Assembly (NCBI GenBank): GCA_016182905.1
Contig: JACPFR010000009.1
Location: 1-64,000, forward strand
Source: Elusimicrobiota bacterium
GTDB taxonomy: Bacteria > Elusimicrobiota > Elusimicrobia > UBA1565 > UBA9628
Length of the DNA stretch: 64,000 nucleotides
Reading direction: 5' to 3'
Made by a program: the position numbers and the translations under genes. A model generated the notes under the pieces. It was not told the origin of the DNA. It did no database searches and was given only the letters and a program-made list of their open reading frames with translations. Positions 25,101 to 37,100 of this stretch are shown piece by piece (position 1 is the stretch's first letter; each line of letters starts with the position of its first letter).

Positions 25101-28100
25101 TCGCGCGTCTCCTTCAGGCGGGACAGGGCCTCGGCGATCGGATCGATGCGGGCCGGGGTCTGGCGCGTCCAGCGAGCGGCGCGCAGGCGCGACTCCTCGA
25201 GCGAGATCAGGGCGTCGAGCGCGGCCATGCCGCGCCCGTGCTTGGCGCGCGCGACGCCGCGGTCGAGCGACTCCTTGATGCCGTACAGGCCGTCGAGCGC
25301 GCGGACGACCGTCGGCGAGGGCTTGGCGCCGAGCGCGCGCGCCAGCTCGCGGTCGAAGGCGCCCTGGGCCTTCAGGTAGGCGTCGAGCTCGAGGTCCTTG
25401 AGGACGAACTTCTCGGCGCCGTCGCCGGAGTCGGCGAGGTAGCTCGTCAGCAGCCGGTCCCGCGCGTCCTCCATGGCGGCGTGGAGCTTGTCGAGGCGGG
25501 CGAACGTCGCCGCCTCGGCGTCGCTCGGCTGATGCGCGCGCCAGTAGGTCTCGCTGAGGGCGCGGTCCACGGCGACCTTCCGGCCGCGGTCGAGCGAGAA
25601 GGCCTTCGAGGCCTCCGCGAGGTCGCCGCGCATGAAGGCCAGGAACTCGGCGGCGACCGGGTTGGAGGCCGGGTCGAGGAGGCCCACGCCGCGCAGGGCG
25701 TCCTGCAGGCCGGCGCGCAGGTCGAGGCGCTTGCCCTCGACGTCGACCTTGATCAGGCGGTCGAACTTCTCGGCGGAGGAATAGTCGTTGCTGTCCAGCG
25801 CCTTCGCGTCGGCCAGGGCGGTGCGGTACAGGGCCGCGTCCTTGAGGATGCGCGCGCGCACCGCGGCGGGCACGGCCGCGCCCATGCGGGCGAACAAGGC
25901 GTCGAGGCCCTCCTCGAAGGACGGGTCGGCGTAGCGGCCGGCCCAGTAGTCGAGCAGCTGGTCCTTCGGGTCGTTCACGACGCGGGCCTCGGGGACGTCC
26001 GGCTGCGCCAGCGGGCGCAGGGAGCCGGCCGAGCCCTCGCCCAGCGCCTCGAGCTCGGTCACCAAGGTGATGAAGTCGGCCTTCGTGGCCGTCATCTGGC
26101 GGGCGAAGCCGTCCCAGGCCGCGATCAGCGCGTCCTGCGCGGCCTTGTACTCGGCGGAGCCGGTGCCGGAGAGCTCGGCGCGGGCGCGGAGGTCGCGTTC
26201 CGCGGACTCGATGAGCTTGCGGCGGGCCTCGAGGCCCTTCGCGCCGTCCTCGACGCGGACCATCAGCGAGTGCAGGCGCAAGGTCAGCTCCTGGAGCCGG
26301 CCGGAGGACTGCATCTCCTTGCGCAGGACCTCGCCCATGACCTTCTCGAGGCCGGCCTCGATCTCGCGCGGGTCGGGCGCCTCGATGAAGCCGCCGCCGA
26401 TGGGGGTGCCGCGGAAGTAGCCGAAGGTGGCCACGGGGGTGAAGCCCTTGTAGCTCATGCGCTCGGCGATCGTGTTGGCCTTGATCTGGCCCATGATGCC
26501 GTCCTCGTTGCCCCAGCTCGCCGGCGTGCCGCCGTCGAACAAGGTGCGGCGGATCGAGTCGATCTGCCGGGCGCGGATGTCGCCGATCAGGCGTCCGGCC
26601 AGGTCGCGCAGGTCGGCCGAGGGGACGGCGTCCTCCGGGACCAGGCGCAGGAGGTCGTCGAGCGCGGTCTCCGGCGGCAGGCCGAGCCGCGCGACCAGCT
26701 GCTGGCGCTGGACGGCGAGGCGGGAGACCAAGGACGCGCGCACCTCGTCGAGCTGCATCGGCGCCACGGAGGCGTCGCGGCCGCGGATCTCGCGGTCGAT
26801 GAAGCGCAGCAGGCGCGCGTCGCCCTCGAACTGGGCGGCCAGGATGTCGGCGCGGGCCGCCGCGCCGACGAGCGCGTCGCGGTACAGGCGGTCGGCCTTC
26901 GCGGTGCGCAGCTCCGCGAGCCGCAGCAGGACCTCGGGCGGCGTGCCCGGGTCGGAGAGGCGCAGCTCGATCCAGCCCTCGACGAAGTTCCGGTCGATCG
27001 GCTCGTGGCCCAAGGTCTGCTTGGCGAAGTAGTAGCGCATGAAGGCCGCGGAGCGGTGCTTCAGGTTGTCCGGCGTGAGCAGGTCGATGCGGTCCTCGGG
27101 CGCCACGGTCGTCAGGGTCTGCTCGGACTCGGCCAGGCGCCGCGTGAGCTCCGGCCAGCTCTTGGGGAGTGTGCCCGCGCCGGAGGCGGCGCCCTTGTCG
27201 GGGTCGACGCCGAGCGAGAGCAGGGCCGCCTGGAGGGTGAAGATGACCGACGAGAGGCGGCTCTTCTCGAGCAGGCTCGCCGCGTCCGTCCCCCGGATCG
27301 CGCGCAGCTCGTCGCGCGCGGCGTTGAGGCGCAGGGAGAGCTTGGAGGCCTCGGCGTCGCGGCGGCCGTCGTAGGCGTCGCGCTCGCGCTCCTCGGTCAA
27401 AGTCTGGATGCGCGCGGCGGCGGCGAGCTCGGTGTTGTAGATCGGGGCGTCGGTCAGGGCGCCCATCAGGCGGCCGAGCGAGCGCACGACGAGGCTCACC
27501 GGCTCGAGCTGCAGCAGCTCGACCTTCAGGTTCTTGTCGACCAGGTCCTCGACGGCCTTCGCGGTGGAGACCCGCGCTTGCAGGATGCGGCGCTGCGTGC
27601 CGACCGGGTCCTTGGCGGCCAGCAGGCGGGACAGGGCCTCGAGGGCCTGCCGCTCGTCGATGGCGGCCTCGACGCGCGCGTTCGCCGGCCGCCCGAGCAG
27701 GAAGTTGATCGTCTCGCGCGCCTTCGCGAAGTCGAGCGCCGCCGCCTCGCGAGCGACCTTCGCCTGGTCGTAGCGGCGCTGGGCCTCCGCCCCGCCCGCG
27801 GCCGCGGCGGCCTCGAGCTCGGGCAGCAGGCGGCCGTCGTAGACCGCCAGCCGCGACTCGGCGGAGCGGAGCACGACCATGTTCTGGTAGAACTGCACGG
27901 CGAGGCCGGACTCGACGCGGGTCTTGAGGGCGTCGTAGTACTCGGCCTGCTGGGTATGCTCCTTCACCTGGAGCTCGCGCATCTCCTCGGGCTTGAGCTC
28001 GAAGCCGAGCACGGGGGTGACGGGGATGCCGGTGATGCCGATCGAGGGCAGCCAGCCCACGCCCTGCGCGGTCAGGCCCATGCCGACGTTGACGTCGAGC

Positions 28101-31100
28101 CAGGCCTTCTGCACGCGGTGGTCGGCGGCGCGCGCCATCTCCTCCGCGGCCTCCTGGCGCTTGGCGATCTCGAAGAGGTTGTTGGAGTTCGCCGACGCCG
28201 CGGCGAACGCGTCGTCGATCGAATATAAACGAAGCGGCGCCGTTGCGCCGCTTCGCGTCGGGCGCTCGAACGGGGCGACGACGCCGGCCTGGGCCCGGAG
28301 CAGCTCCGCGCGCGACATCGACTCGAGCGTGGAGGACATGTACCAGTTCCAGTTCGAGAAGGCCGCGCTCAGCTTCTCCGGCGGGATCAGGCCGTTGCGG
28401 TAGGCGCGGATCGCGTCGGACAGCGCCCGCGCGGCGGCCGGCACGTTCGGCTCGACGGCGCGCGCGCTCGCGTCCCAGACGCGGGACTGCTCGAGGGCCG
28501 CCTGCCCCGCGAGCGTGCGTTCGGCGTAGGCCTGGCGCATCTCGGCCTGCACGGCCTGCGACTCGAGGGCGTAGGCCTTATCAGACGACTTCGAGGCCGG
28601 ATCATAAATCGGCAGGCGGACCGAGGCGCCGAGGGTCAGCGCCTGGTTGGCCATCATGTCCTGGAACTGCACGCCGAAGCCGGCCGTCAGCCGGTCCACC
28701 CACGGGATCCAGTCGATGAGGTTGAAGGGGTCCTCACCGACCGACCGCTTCAGCGACTCCTCGTCGAGGCTGCCGAGGATGGTGCCGAGACGGTCGGGCG
28801 AGGCGATCAGGCGGCGGATGTTGCCCAGCATCCGGCGGAGGTCCTCGGAGTTGAGGTCCTGGAACGGGGGCGGGCTCTGGGGGTCGCGGCCCGTCAGCGC
28901 GTTGTAGCGCAGGACGGCCTGGTGCAGGCGGGACTCCGCGTCGTTGAGGCGCACGGCCGCCTCGCGGCGGGAGGTCTCGGACGGCGCGTTCTTGACCGCG
29001 AAGTCCGCGATCTTCAGCGCCCACTGCGCCTCGGCGACCTCGACGACGGAAGCCTGCCAGTCCTTGGTCAGCGCGAGCATGCGGTCCTGCAGGCGCAGGC
29101 CCTCGCGATACAGGATCTGAGCCTTCGACTCGATGAGCTGCTTCTGCGTCTTGGTCAGCGACATCTCGGTGTAGGTGCCGACCGTGAAGCCGCCGCCGAC
29201 CGCGCGCTCGGCCAGGTCGTTGGACACCGAGTTCGAGACGAAGCCGACCATCCCGCGCACGCGCGAGTTCTCCATGAACGCGCCTGCGCGGCGCAGCTCC
29301 TGGATCTCGCGGGTCAGGTTGCCGATGTCCTGCGTGACGAGCTTGCGCGCGACGTCCTGCTCGAACACCTTCTGCAAGTCCATCGCGGTGCGGGAGGCCT
29401 TGGCCTCGTCTCCCGCGAAGAAATCCCCTAATTCGCGGTTGTAGGCCTTGAGGGTCTCGCCGCCGCGCAGGTTCTGGGCCGAGTTGTCGCTGACCTTCTG
29501 CCACAGCTCGGCGAGCGTGAACGAGGTGTTCATCGTGATCGACAGCCGGTTGTTCATGCCCACGTACTGCGAGCCGTAGCTCAGCGCGATGTTCGAGTGG
29601 TCGTTCATCTTCTTCGAGATCTCGCCGAAGTAGGTCGAAGCGCCGCCGATGATCTTCCCCTCGGCGGAGACGACCAGGCCCTGGTCCGGGAAGGACACCG
29701 ACAGGCGGTCGCCGATCTCGTTCTGCTTCTGGCCCATCTCGCCGGTCAGGCGGTTGTCGATGCGCATCCAGGTCTTGCCCTCGTCGTTCTTGAGCGAGAA
29801 CCCTTTCAGTATGCTCACGCCGCCGAGCTGCTGGTTGATGTCGTCGGTCCCCGAGGTCTTCGCCCAGTACAGGTCGAGCGTGAAGGTATCCCCCCCGCCG
29901 TCGGGGTTCATCAGGCGGTTGAGGTCGAACTGCGGGCCGACCTGGGTGCGGAAGTAGTTCTTCTTCTCGCCCTCGGCCGTGATGGTGAAGTCGCGGTTCA
30001 GGTCGGGGTCGTAGCCGGTGAAGTCGAGGTTGACCTCCTGAAGGAACTTGCGCGGGTCCTGGGCGAACAAGGCCCGCTGCTCGAAATTGAGCTTCATGAC
30101 CTCCGTCAGCTTCAGCGAGCTCTTCAGGTTCCCGCCGTAGTAGTAGGGCTTGTCCTTCGTGTCGGTGACCGCCCCGTCGGCGAAGCCCGCGAGGCCGACG
30201 TACAGCTTGTCGCCGAACAGCATGACGGCGAAGTCGTCGAAGATCATCATGCGGCTCTCGCCGGCGCCGGTCTTGACGCTGTTGTCGGCCGGGATGTCGA
30301 AGGCGAAGCGGTGCATGTCGACGTTCAGGTAGTTGACCCAGTTCTTGCCCTGCAGGGTCTCGACCTGGACCTCGACGCCCTTGTCCCCGTACGGGGCGTT
30401 CTCGCCGTTGGAGCTCGGCGGGCTGGCGAGCTGGTAGCCGGAGACGCTGACGTTGCTGCCGAACACCTTGCCGATGTTGCCGAGGGTCACCCACGAGCTC
30501 GTGTCGAGGCCGTGCGGCACCGCGAACTTCGACTGGTAGACCAGGTAGAAGCCGTCGGCGGTGTCGCCGAACTCGAGCACCTTGGAGTTGGGGATCAGGG
30601 AGGCCAGGCCCTGCGGGTTGCGGAGCAGGTCCTCCTTGATCGCGGCGACCTCCATGGCCGAGCTCTGCGCGCCCTGCGTGACCAGGCCGAGGAGGGCGTC
30701 CACGAAGGCGCCGTACTCGGACTTGCGGATGACGAGGGACGCCGGGTCGGTCTTGGTGCCGTCGTTGGCCCAGCCGCCGCGGCCGAGACGGAGCGCCTCG
30801 ATGCGGCGGACGAGCTCGGGCGGCAGCTGGCCCTGGACCTCGTCCTTGGCGAGGATCGCGGCCAGCTCGTTCTGCTTGTCGTCGATCTGGGTGAGCTGGG
30901 ACTGGAGGATCTCGCGGGAGCGGCCGAGCTGGTCCTGCAGGCGGTGCCAGTCGATGTTGGACTCGAGGACCGCGCGCGTCTTGTCCATGATCTTCGAGAT
31001 GTCCTCGCTGACGTTGTTGAGCGCGCTCTTCTCCCTCGGGTTGAGCTGGCTGAGCCACGCGGAGATCTTGACCCGCTTCTCCTCGAGGTCGGTCATCGTC

Positions 31101-34100
31101 TTGCGCAGGGCCTCCTGCATCGTGTCCAGCGCCTCGACCTCGTTGTCGTTGGCCGTCTGGCCGCCGGAATAGATGTCGTGCAGCGAGTCGTAGTAGTTCT
31201 GCACGCTGTCCACGCTGCCGAACCGGTCGCGGTTCCAGGTCTGCTTGAGGCGGAAGAAGTCCATGCCCTCGACCAGGACCGCGTCGATGGAGGAGAACAC
31301 GCGGATCTTGCGGGCGAGGACCTGCTCGCCGGTCTCGCTCGTGCCGTTGGAGGAGGCGTAGGCCTCGTCCTTCGGGATGTCGGCGATCGCGTCGCCGAGC
31401 ACCGACGAGACCCGGGTCAGGAAGCGCTCCGCGGCCGGCACCTGGACGGTGAGGCCGTCATTGGCGGCCTTGATCACCGTGTCCGAGTAGAGCAGGCGCG
31501 CGATCGCGTAGGCGGCCGGCGCGCTGTCGGGCTGGTTGAGGCTGGAGGGCACGAGGCGCTTGGCCGCCTCGAGCGCGAGCAGGGAGATCTGCTGGTTCTC
31601 CGACACCGTGATCGCCGGCTGGGTGCCCGAGGGGACCGTGCCGTCCCCGCCGCTGCCGCCGAGGTCGATGCTGGCCGCCCCCGCCTGCGCCTCGTCGGCG
31701 ACGGCCTTGAGCCGGTCCACGAGCTTCTGGATCGCCTCGGCGTCCACGGCCGCCTGCACGCGGGCCACGCCCGCGGCGTCGGGGGTCACGCCGACCGGCA
31801 GGCGGTATTGAGACATGACGAACTTGCCCTTGGAGACCGTCTCGATCTTGCCGATGATCTCGTTGATCTGGGCGTCCTGGACGTTGATCTGCTCGGCGCG
31901 CTGGGCGCGCTCGGCGGTGTACTGGGCGATCTTCTTGGGCAGGCTGAAGGGCTGGGTTTCTCCATAGACGACCTCGGTCCCGGTGAAGTTCGCGTCCTTC
32001 CGGTTGGCCATCTCGACCTGGAACTCGTGGATGCCCTTGTGGTGGCCTTCGGCGTCGTCGTAGCCGTCGAGGTTCTTCTGGAGCTTGTGCCGCCATTCGC
32101 CGATCTTATTGAGCGCCTCGTTTTGGTTGCCGTCCGCCGCGCCGAAGGTGGCGAACGCCCACGGGATGGTGCGGTCGTTGAGCTTGACCGCCTCCGTGAT
32201 CACGGTCTTCTTCGAGTCGTAGAGTTTAAAGTAGTCGCTGTCCGTCGCGGCGACCTGGTCGATCGACTTCTGCTGGTACGGGATCAAGGTATCGACGAGC
32301 ATCGACTTGGCGCCCTGGAGCGCGGGGATGATCTTGTCGCGCAGCAGGGCGGTCTTGCGGTCGATCAGGGCCTGGCCCCCGCCCGCGCCCGTGTTGACGA
32401 AGACGAGGTCGGCGTCGACGTCGGCGAGGACCTGGTCCAGCATGGTCACCACGCCCTGCAGGCCCGTCCGGGCCTTGGGCAGGACGTTCGTGGTCGCGTC
32501 GTCGATCGCGGTCACCGTCGCGTCGGCCTTGGCCCAGCGGATGATCTCGCGCGCCGCGTGGGGCGTGAGCTTGGCGGAGTTGACCAGGTCCATCATCGCC
32601 GCGTGGCCCGCGACCGAGTCGCCTTCCGGGAAGCGGACGGCCCTCAGGCTGTCGCCGTAGTTCTTGATCGCGTCCTGGAGCTGGACGAGGCCGAGGCCCG
32701 ACAGCATCGGGATGTTCGAGCCCGCGACGCGGTTGATGCTGGCGGCGTTGGCGTCGAGCCGGGTCAGATGGGCGCCGAGGGCGGCCCGCGCGTCGGAGAT
32801 CTCCGTCTGGGACTGGGACTTCCAGCGCGGCAGGGACTCGGGGTGCGGGTCGCCGAACTCGTCGATCACCGTGCGGGTGTTGCCGCCGTCGAGCATGCGG
32901 TCGACCGTCGCGAGCGAGGAGCCGAAGTCGGCCTTCTTGCCCTGCCAGTAGACCTTGCGGTCGGCCAGGATCTGCCGCGTCTGCTCGGGCGTGGGGTTGT
33001 TGACCGACACCGTCGGGCCCGGGACCTCGATGACGAGCACGCCCGCGTACTCGAGGGGCATGGTGCCGATGCGGCTCAGGCCGGCCTGGGCCTTCGTGAT
33101 GTTGTCGTTGACCTCGGCGAGGTTATCGTTGAACTTCTTGAGCGAGAAGGCGTCGGGGTCGTTCGGGTTGCCGCCGTTCGTGCGCCACTCCTTGATCCGG
33201 GGCAGCAGGTCGATGCGGCGCTGATACTCCGTCGCCGCGTCCGCGCTCTGGCCCCGGTCCTGGGCGTTGATGCCGTCGATGAAGGCGCGCATGTCGGTCT
33301 GGAAGGAGCCGAGGGTCGTCGCGACCATGCCCGCCTTGGCCTCCGAGTCGGCGAGGTCCCTCAGCGTCTTGTCGTCGGAGGCGATGTCCTTGTTGATCTC
33401 GTCGCGCCACTGCGCGGTGTTGCCCGCGTTCTGGTCGGCGCCGCCCTGGTTCTGCTGGTTCTGGGCGCGGGAGGCCGCGATCTTGGCGCGCTTGGCCTCG
33501 AGCAGGTCCATCATCTGCTTGATCGCGGTCTGCGCGGCGTTGATCTCGTTGAGCGAGAGCGCCAGGTCCATCACGCTGGCCAGCTTGGCCATGTCGGTGT
33601 GGAAGCGGAGCATGTCCTTGCCGTCGCGGCGCTCGCGCAGGGCGGCGTTGCGCACCCGGTTCGACGAGGCGAGCAGCTGGGAGGCGGCGTCGCGCTGGGC
33701 GACCTCGCCCTTGGCCTCGACGCGCAGGACCTCGATCTCGCCGACGAGCTTGGCGATCCTGTCCCGGGTCTCGGCGCTCAAGGTGGAGGCGACGCCGGGC
33801 GGCGCCGGGGCGGCGCGGCCCTCGGCGTAGTCGGCCAGGCGCTGGGACAGGGCCTTCATCGACGCGTCCTGCGCGGCCAGGTCCTCCCAGTAGCCGTTGC
33901 GGTCCGGCGGCGGGGTCAGGCCCGAGAACTCCTTCTGCAGCGCCTCGAGGCGGGCCAGGGCGTCGGCGTCGCTCGGCGGCGTCAGGAGGTCGCGGCGCTC
34001 CGCCAGCTTCTCGCGCACCTCGACCTCGTCGGACTTCGTCGCGAGCTCGGCGAGCAGGCGCTCGTACTCGGCGCGCTGGGCGTCGGTCACGGGCCGGCTC

Positions 34101-37100
34101 AGCTTCCGCAGGCGCTCGAGCTGCGCCTTCTTGTCCCCGAGCTCGGCCAGGAGCTTCGTGCGGTGCTCCTTGACCGCCGCGATCTCGGCGTCGAGGCCGC
34201 CGGCGGCGCCGGCCAGCTCCTTGATCCGCGCCGTGACCTGGTCCATCGGCAGCTTCCACAGGTCGGGGTCGAACGGCAGGCCCTTGGCCTGCTCGGGGGT
34301 CCGCTCGCTCGCGGCGGCGATGGCGCCCTGAGCGGACAGCATGGCCAGCGGCAGGTCGACGGCGCTCTCCCCGAACGCCGCGCCCTTGGCCATCAAGGTC
34401 GTGCGCATCACGGCGTCCGAGATGTTGAAGCCGGCCAGGGCCTGGAGCTTATAGAGGAGCGTGTTGCCCCAGGTGATGGCGCCGCCGAACGGGATCGGGC
34501 TGTCGCCCTCCGGCCGCTCGACGGCCGCGCCGATGTTGTGGAAGAGGTGGAGCTCGCGGCCCGTCACGGCCTTGACGCCGGGGTCGATGACCGAGTCGAT
34601 CGCGCCCGCGTAGGTCATGATGCCTTCGATCTCGGCGCCGACCGTGACCAGGCCGAGGAACGACTTCAGGTTGGCCCGCCAGAACTCCCAGGAGACCGCC
34701 GCGCCGAGCACGGCGACGATCAGGCCCTTGACCGGGAGGCTCGCCAGCGGCGCGTCGTCGCGAAGCTTCGCGATGCGCTCGCGCGCGGCGGCCGGGAAGG
34801 TCAGCAAGGTCGACAGGATCAGGGTGTTGAGCAGCGGGCCGAGGATCAGGTCCTTGGCCAGCGCCGCGACCGCGGCCCCGACGACGGGCGCCAGGGCGTC
34901 GCCGATGAAGGGCACCGCGGCGACGGCGACGGGCAGCCCGTTGAGCACGGCCACGATGGCCGGGCCGAGCACCGGGATCGACGTGAGCGCGAACGACAGC
35001 GGCAGGACGGGCGCGAACGCGCCGAGCAGGCCCATCGCGACCGCGCTCATGATCGCCAGCGTCAGGCGGCGCGCGAGGAAGGTCGTCAGGGGCGCCGCGA
35101 GCGGGACGATGAACCAGCGGTTGACGCCGCGGAACCACGCCTTCGCCTTGAGCCCGGCGAGCATGCCCGCGCCGTCGAACGCGTCCTTGCGCATCGACGA
35201 CTCGAGCCACTGCTCGGCGAAGTCCTCCTTGTCCGACAGCGCCATGAAGTCCTCGGTCGAGTGGCGGAACTCGAAGGAGATCGCCTGGCGGAAGTAGCCG
35301 AACAGGAACATGTCGAACAGGTGGTACGGGAAGCGCACCGCCGCGCCGATGAAGTGCTTGTGGAACTCGAGGGCGCGCTGCAGGGCGCCTTTCCAGCCGG
35401 GGGCGTAGGTCTTGTCGGCCAGCTCGCGGAAGCTCTTCCAGCCCGAGTACTTCTTCGAGTCGTAGCGCTTGAACTGGTCGCGGTTGGCGGCCTGGAGCCG
35501 GTCGTAGACGCCGATCCAGGACTCGAGCGGGCTGAACTCGTTGAGGCGGTACTTGACCCCGAGCTCGATGACGCGCTCGCGCTTGATATTGAACTGGCGC
35601 GAGATCCGGTCGATGACCTGATCGATGCTCTCGATCTTCAGGAGGGGCTTGAGGGTCGGGTCATGGCGGACGCCCTTGACGGCGCGGAAGCCGAGGAAGT
35701 CCTCGTGGATGTGCTTGGGGGCGACGCGCGGGCCGGGGAAGGACGGCTCTTCGGGTTTCGGGATCTCCGGCTTGGGGATCTCGGGAGCGGGGGTCGCGGG
35801 AGGGGCCGGGGCGGGCTGCGTCGTCTCCGGAGGCGCCGGATCGGTCGGCGCGGGAGGTCCCCGTTCGTCCGGCAGTTCGGGCTTCGGCGCCGGCGCGGCG
35901 GGCTGGGCCGCGGCGGCGACGGCGGTGCCGCGGCCGCGGGAGTCCTTAAAGGACCAGTCCGCGTCCCCCTTCCAGGTCGGGATGAGCTCGAGGCGGACGG
36001 GCTTGAGGCCGGGCTTGGCGGCCTTCAGCGCGGCGTAGGCGGCGGCGACGGGGGCGACCTTGGCCAGGCGCGCGTCGTTGAGGGTCGGGATCCGGCGCGT
36101 GCCGGGGCGCAGCCGCTTCGTCTCGATCCTCTTCGTCCACACCGTCAGCTCGGTGCGGCTCTTGTCGGAGCGGAAGACGAAGATCCAGTGCGAGCGGGGG
36201 TCGTCGAGGTTGATGGCGGCCTTCACGAGGCGCGCGTCCGGGGCGAGCGCGCGGGCGCGCGCCTGCGCCTGGGCCTTCAGCGCGAGCAGGGACTTGCCGT
36301 CGGCGCCGCGGGCGTCCTCGGGCAGGCTCTCGAAGCTCTTCGGCGGCTTGGCGTCCGCGGAAACGGGAAGCGCCGGCGCGTCGAAGACGGGCTTGCCGTC
36401 GGCGCCGACGAAGGCCGCCCGGCCGAAGGCGTCGAGGAAGCGGTAGGAGGCGGCCCCGGTCCACGCCGGGTCCACCTCGACGCGCACCGGCCGGAAGCGC
36501 GGGTTCGCCTTCTTGAGCGCGGCGTAGGCGCGGTCGAGCGGGCCGACCGACCCCAGGCGCGTGTCCCAGAGGGTCGGGGCCTTCGTCGGCCGGAAGCCGA
36601 GCTTGCGCACGGCGACGCGCTTCGTCCAGACGGTCAGCTCCTCGTTGCGCTTGTCGGAGCGGAAGATGAAGATCCAATGCGAGCGCGGGTCCGACAGGTT
36701 GATCGCCACGCTGACGAGCCGGGCGTCCGGGGCCAGCGCGCGCGCCCGGGACTGCGCCTCGGCCTTCGCGGCGAGCATCGCCGCGCTCGTCGCCTCGCGC
36801 GCCTCGGCCGGGAAGCGCTTCCAGCTGCGCGGCAAGGCCGGTTCGCCGGCCGTCGTCGCGGCCTGCTCCTGAACGGCCGGGAGTTCCGCCGCGGGCGGAA
36901 CCGCCATCGGGACCCGCCCGCGCGGCAGGCCTGGGAACTCGTCGTGGACGGGGCCGTACTCGTCGACCTGGCCGTCGTCCTTCGCTGCGGGCGCCTCCGC
37001 GGCGGGCGCCTCCGCGGCGGGCGCCTCGACGACGGGTTCCGGGGCGGCCGTCGTCGAAGGCTGTTCGGGATTCGCCGAAGGCGAATCCGCCGGCGGTTCC

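Noticed and set aside
22112-28228. Open frame of about 2,000 codons antisense to the 3' part of the giant gene
   Set aside because: Low-complexity Leu/Gly/Arg/Ala product with no start signal, overlapping clear TolC-like coding on the other strand.
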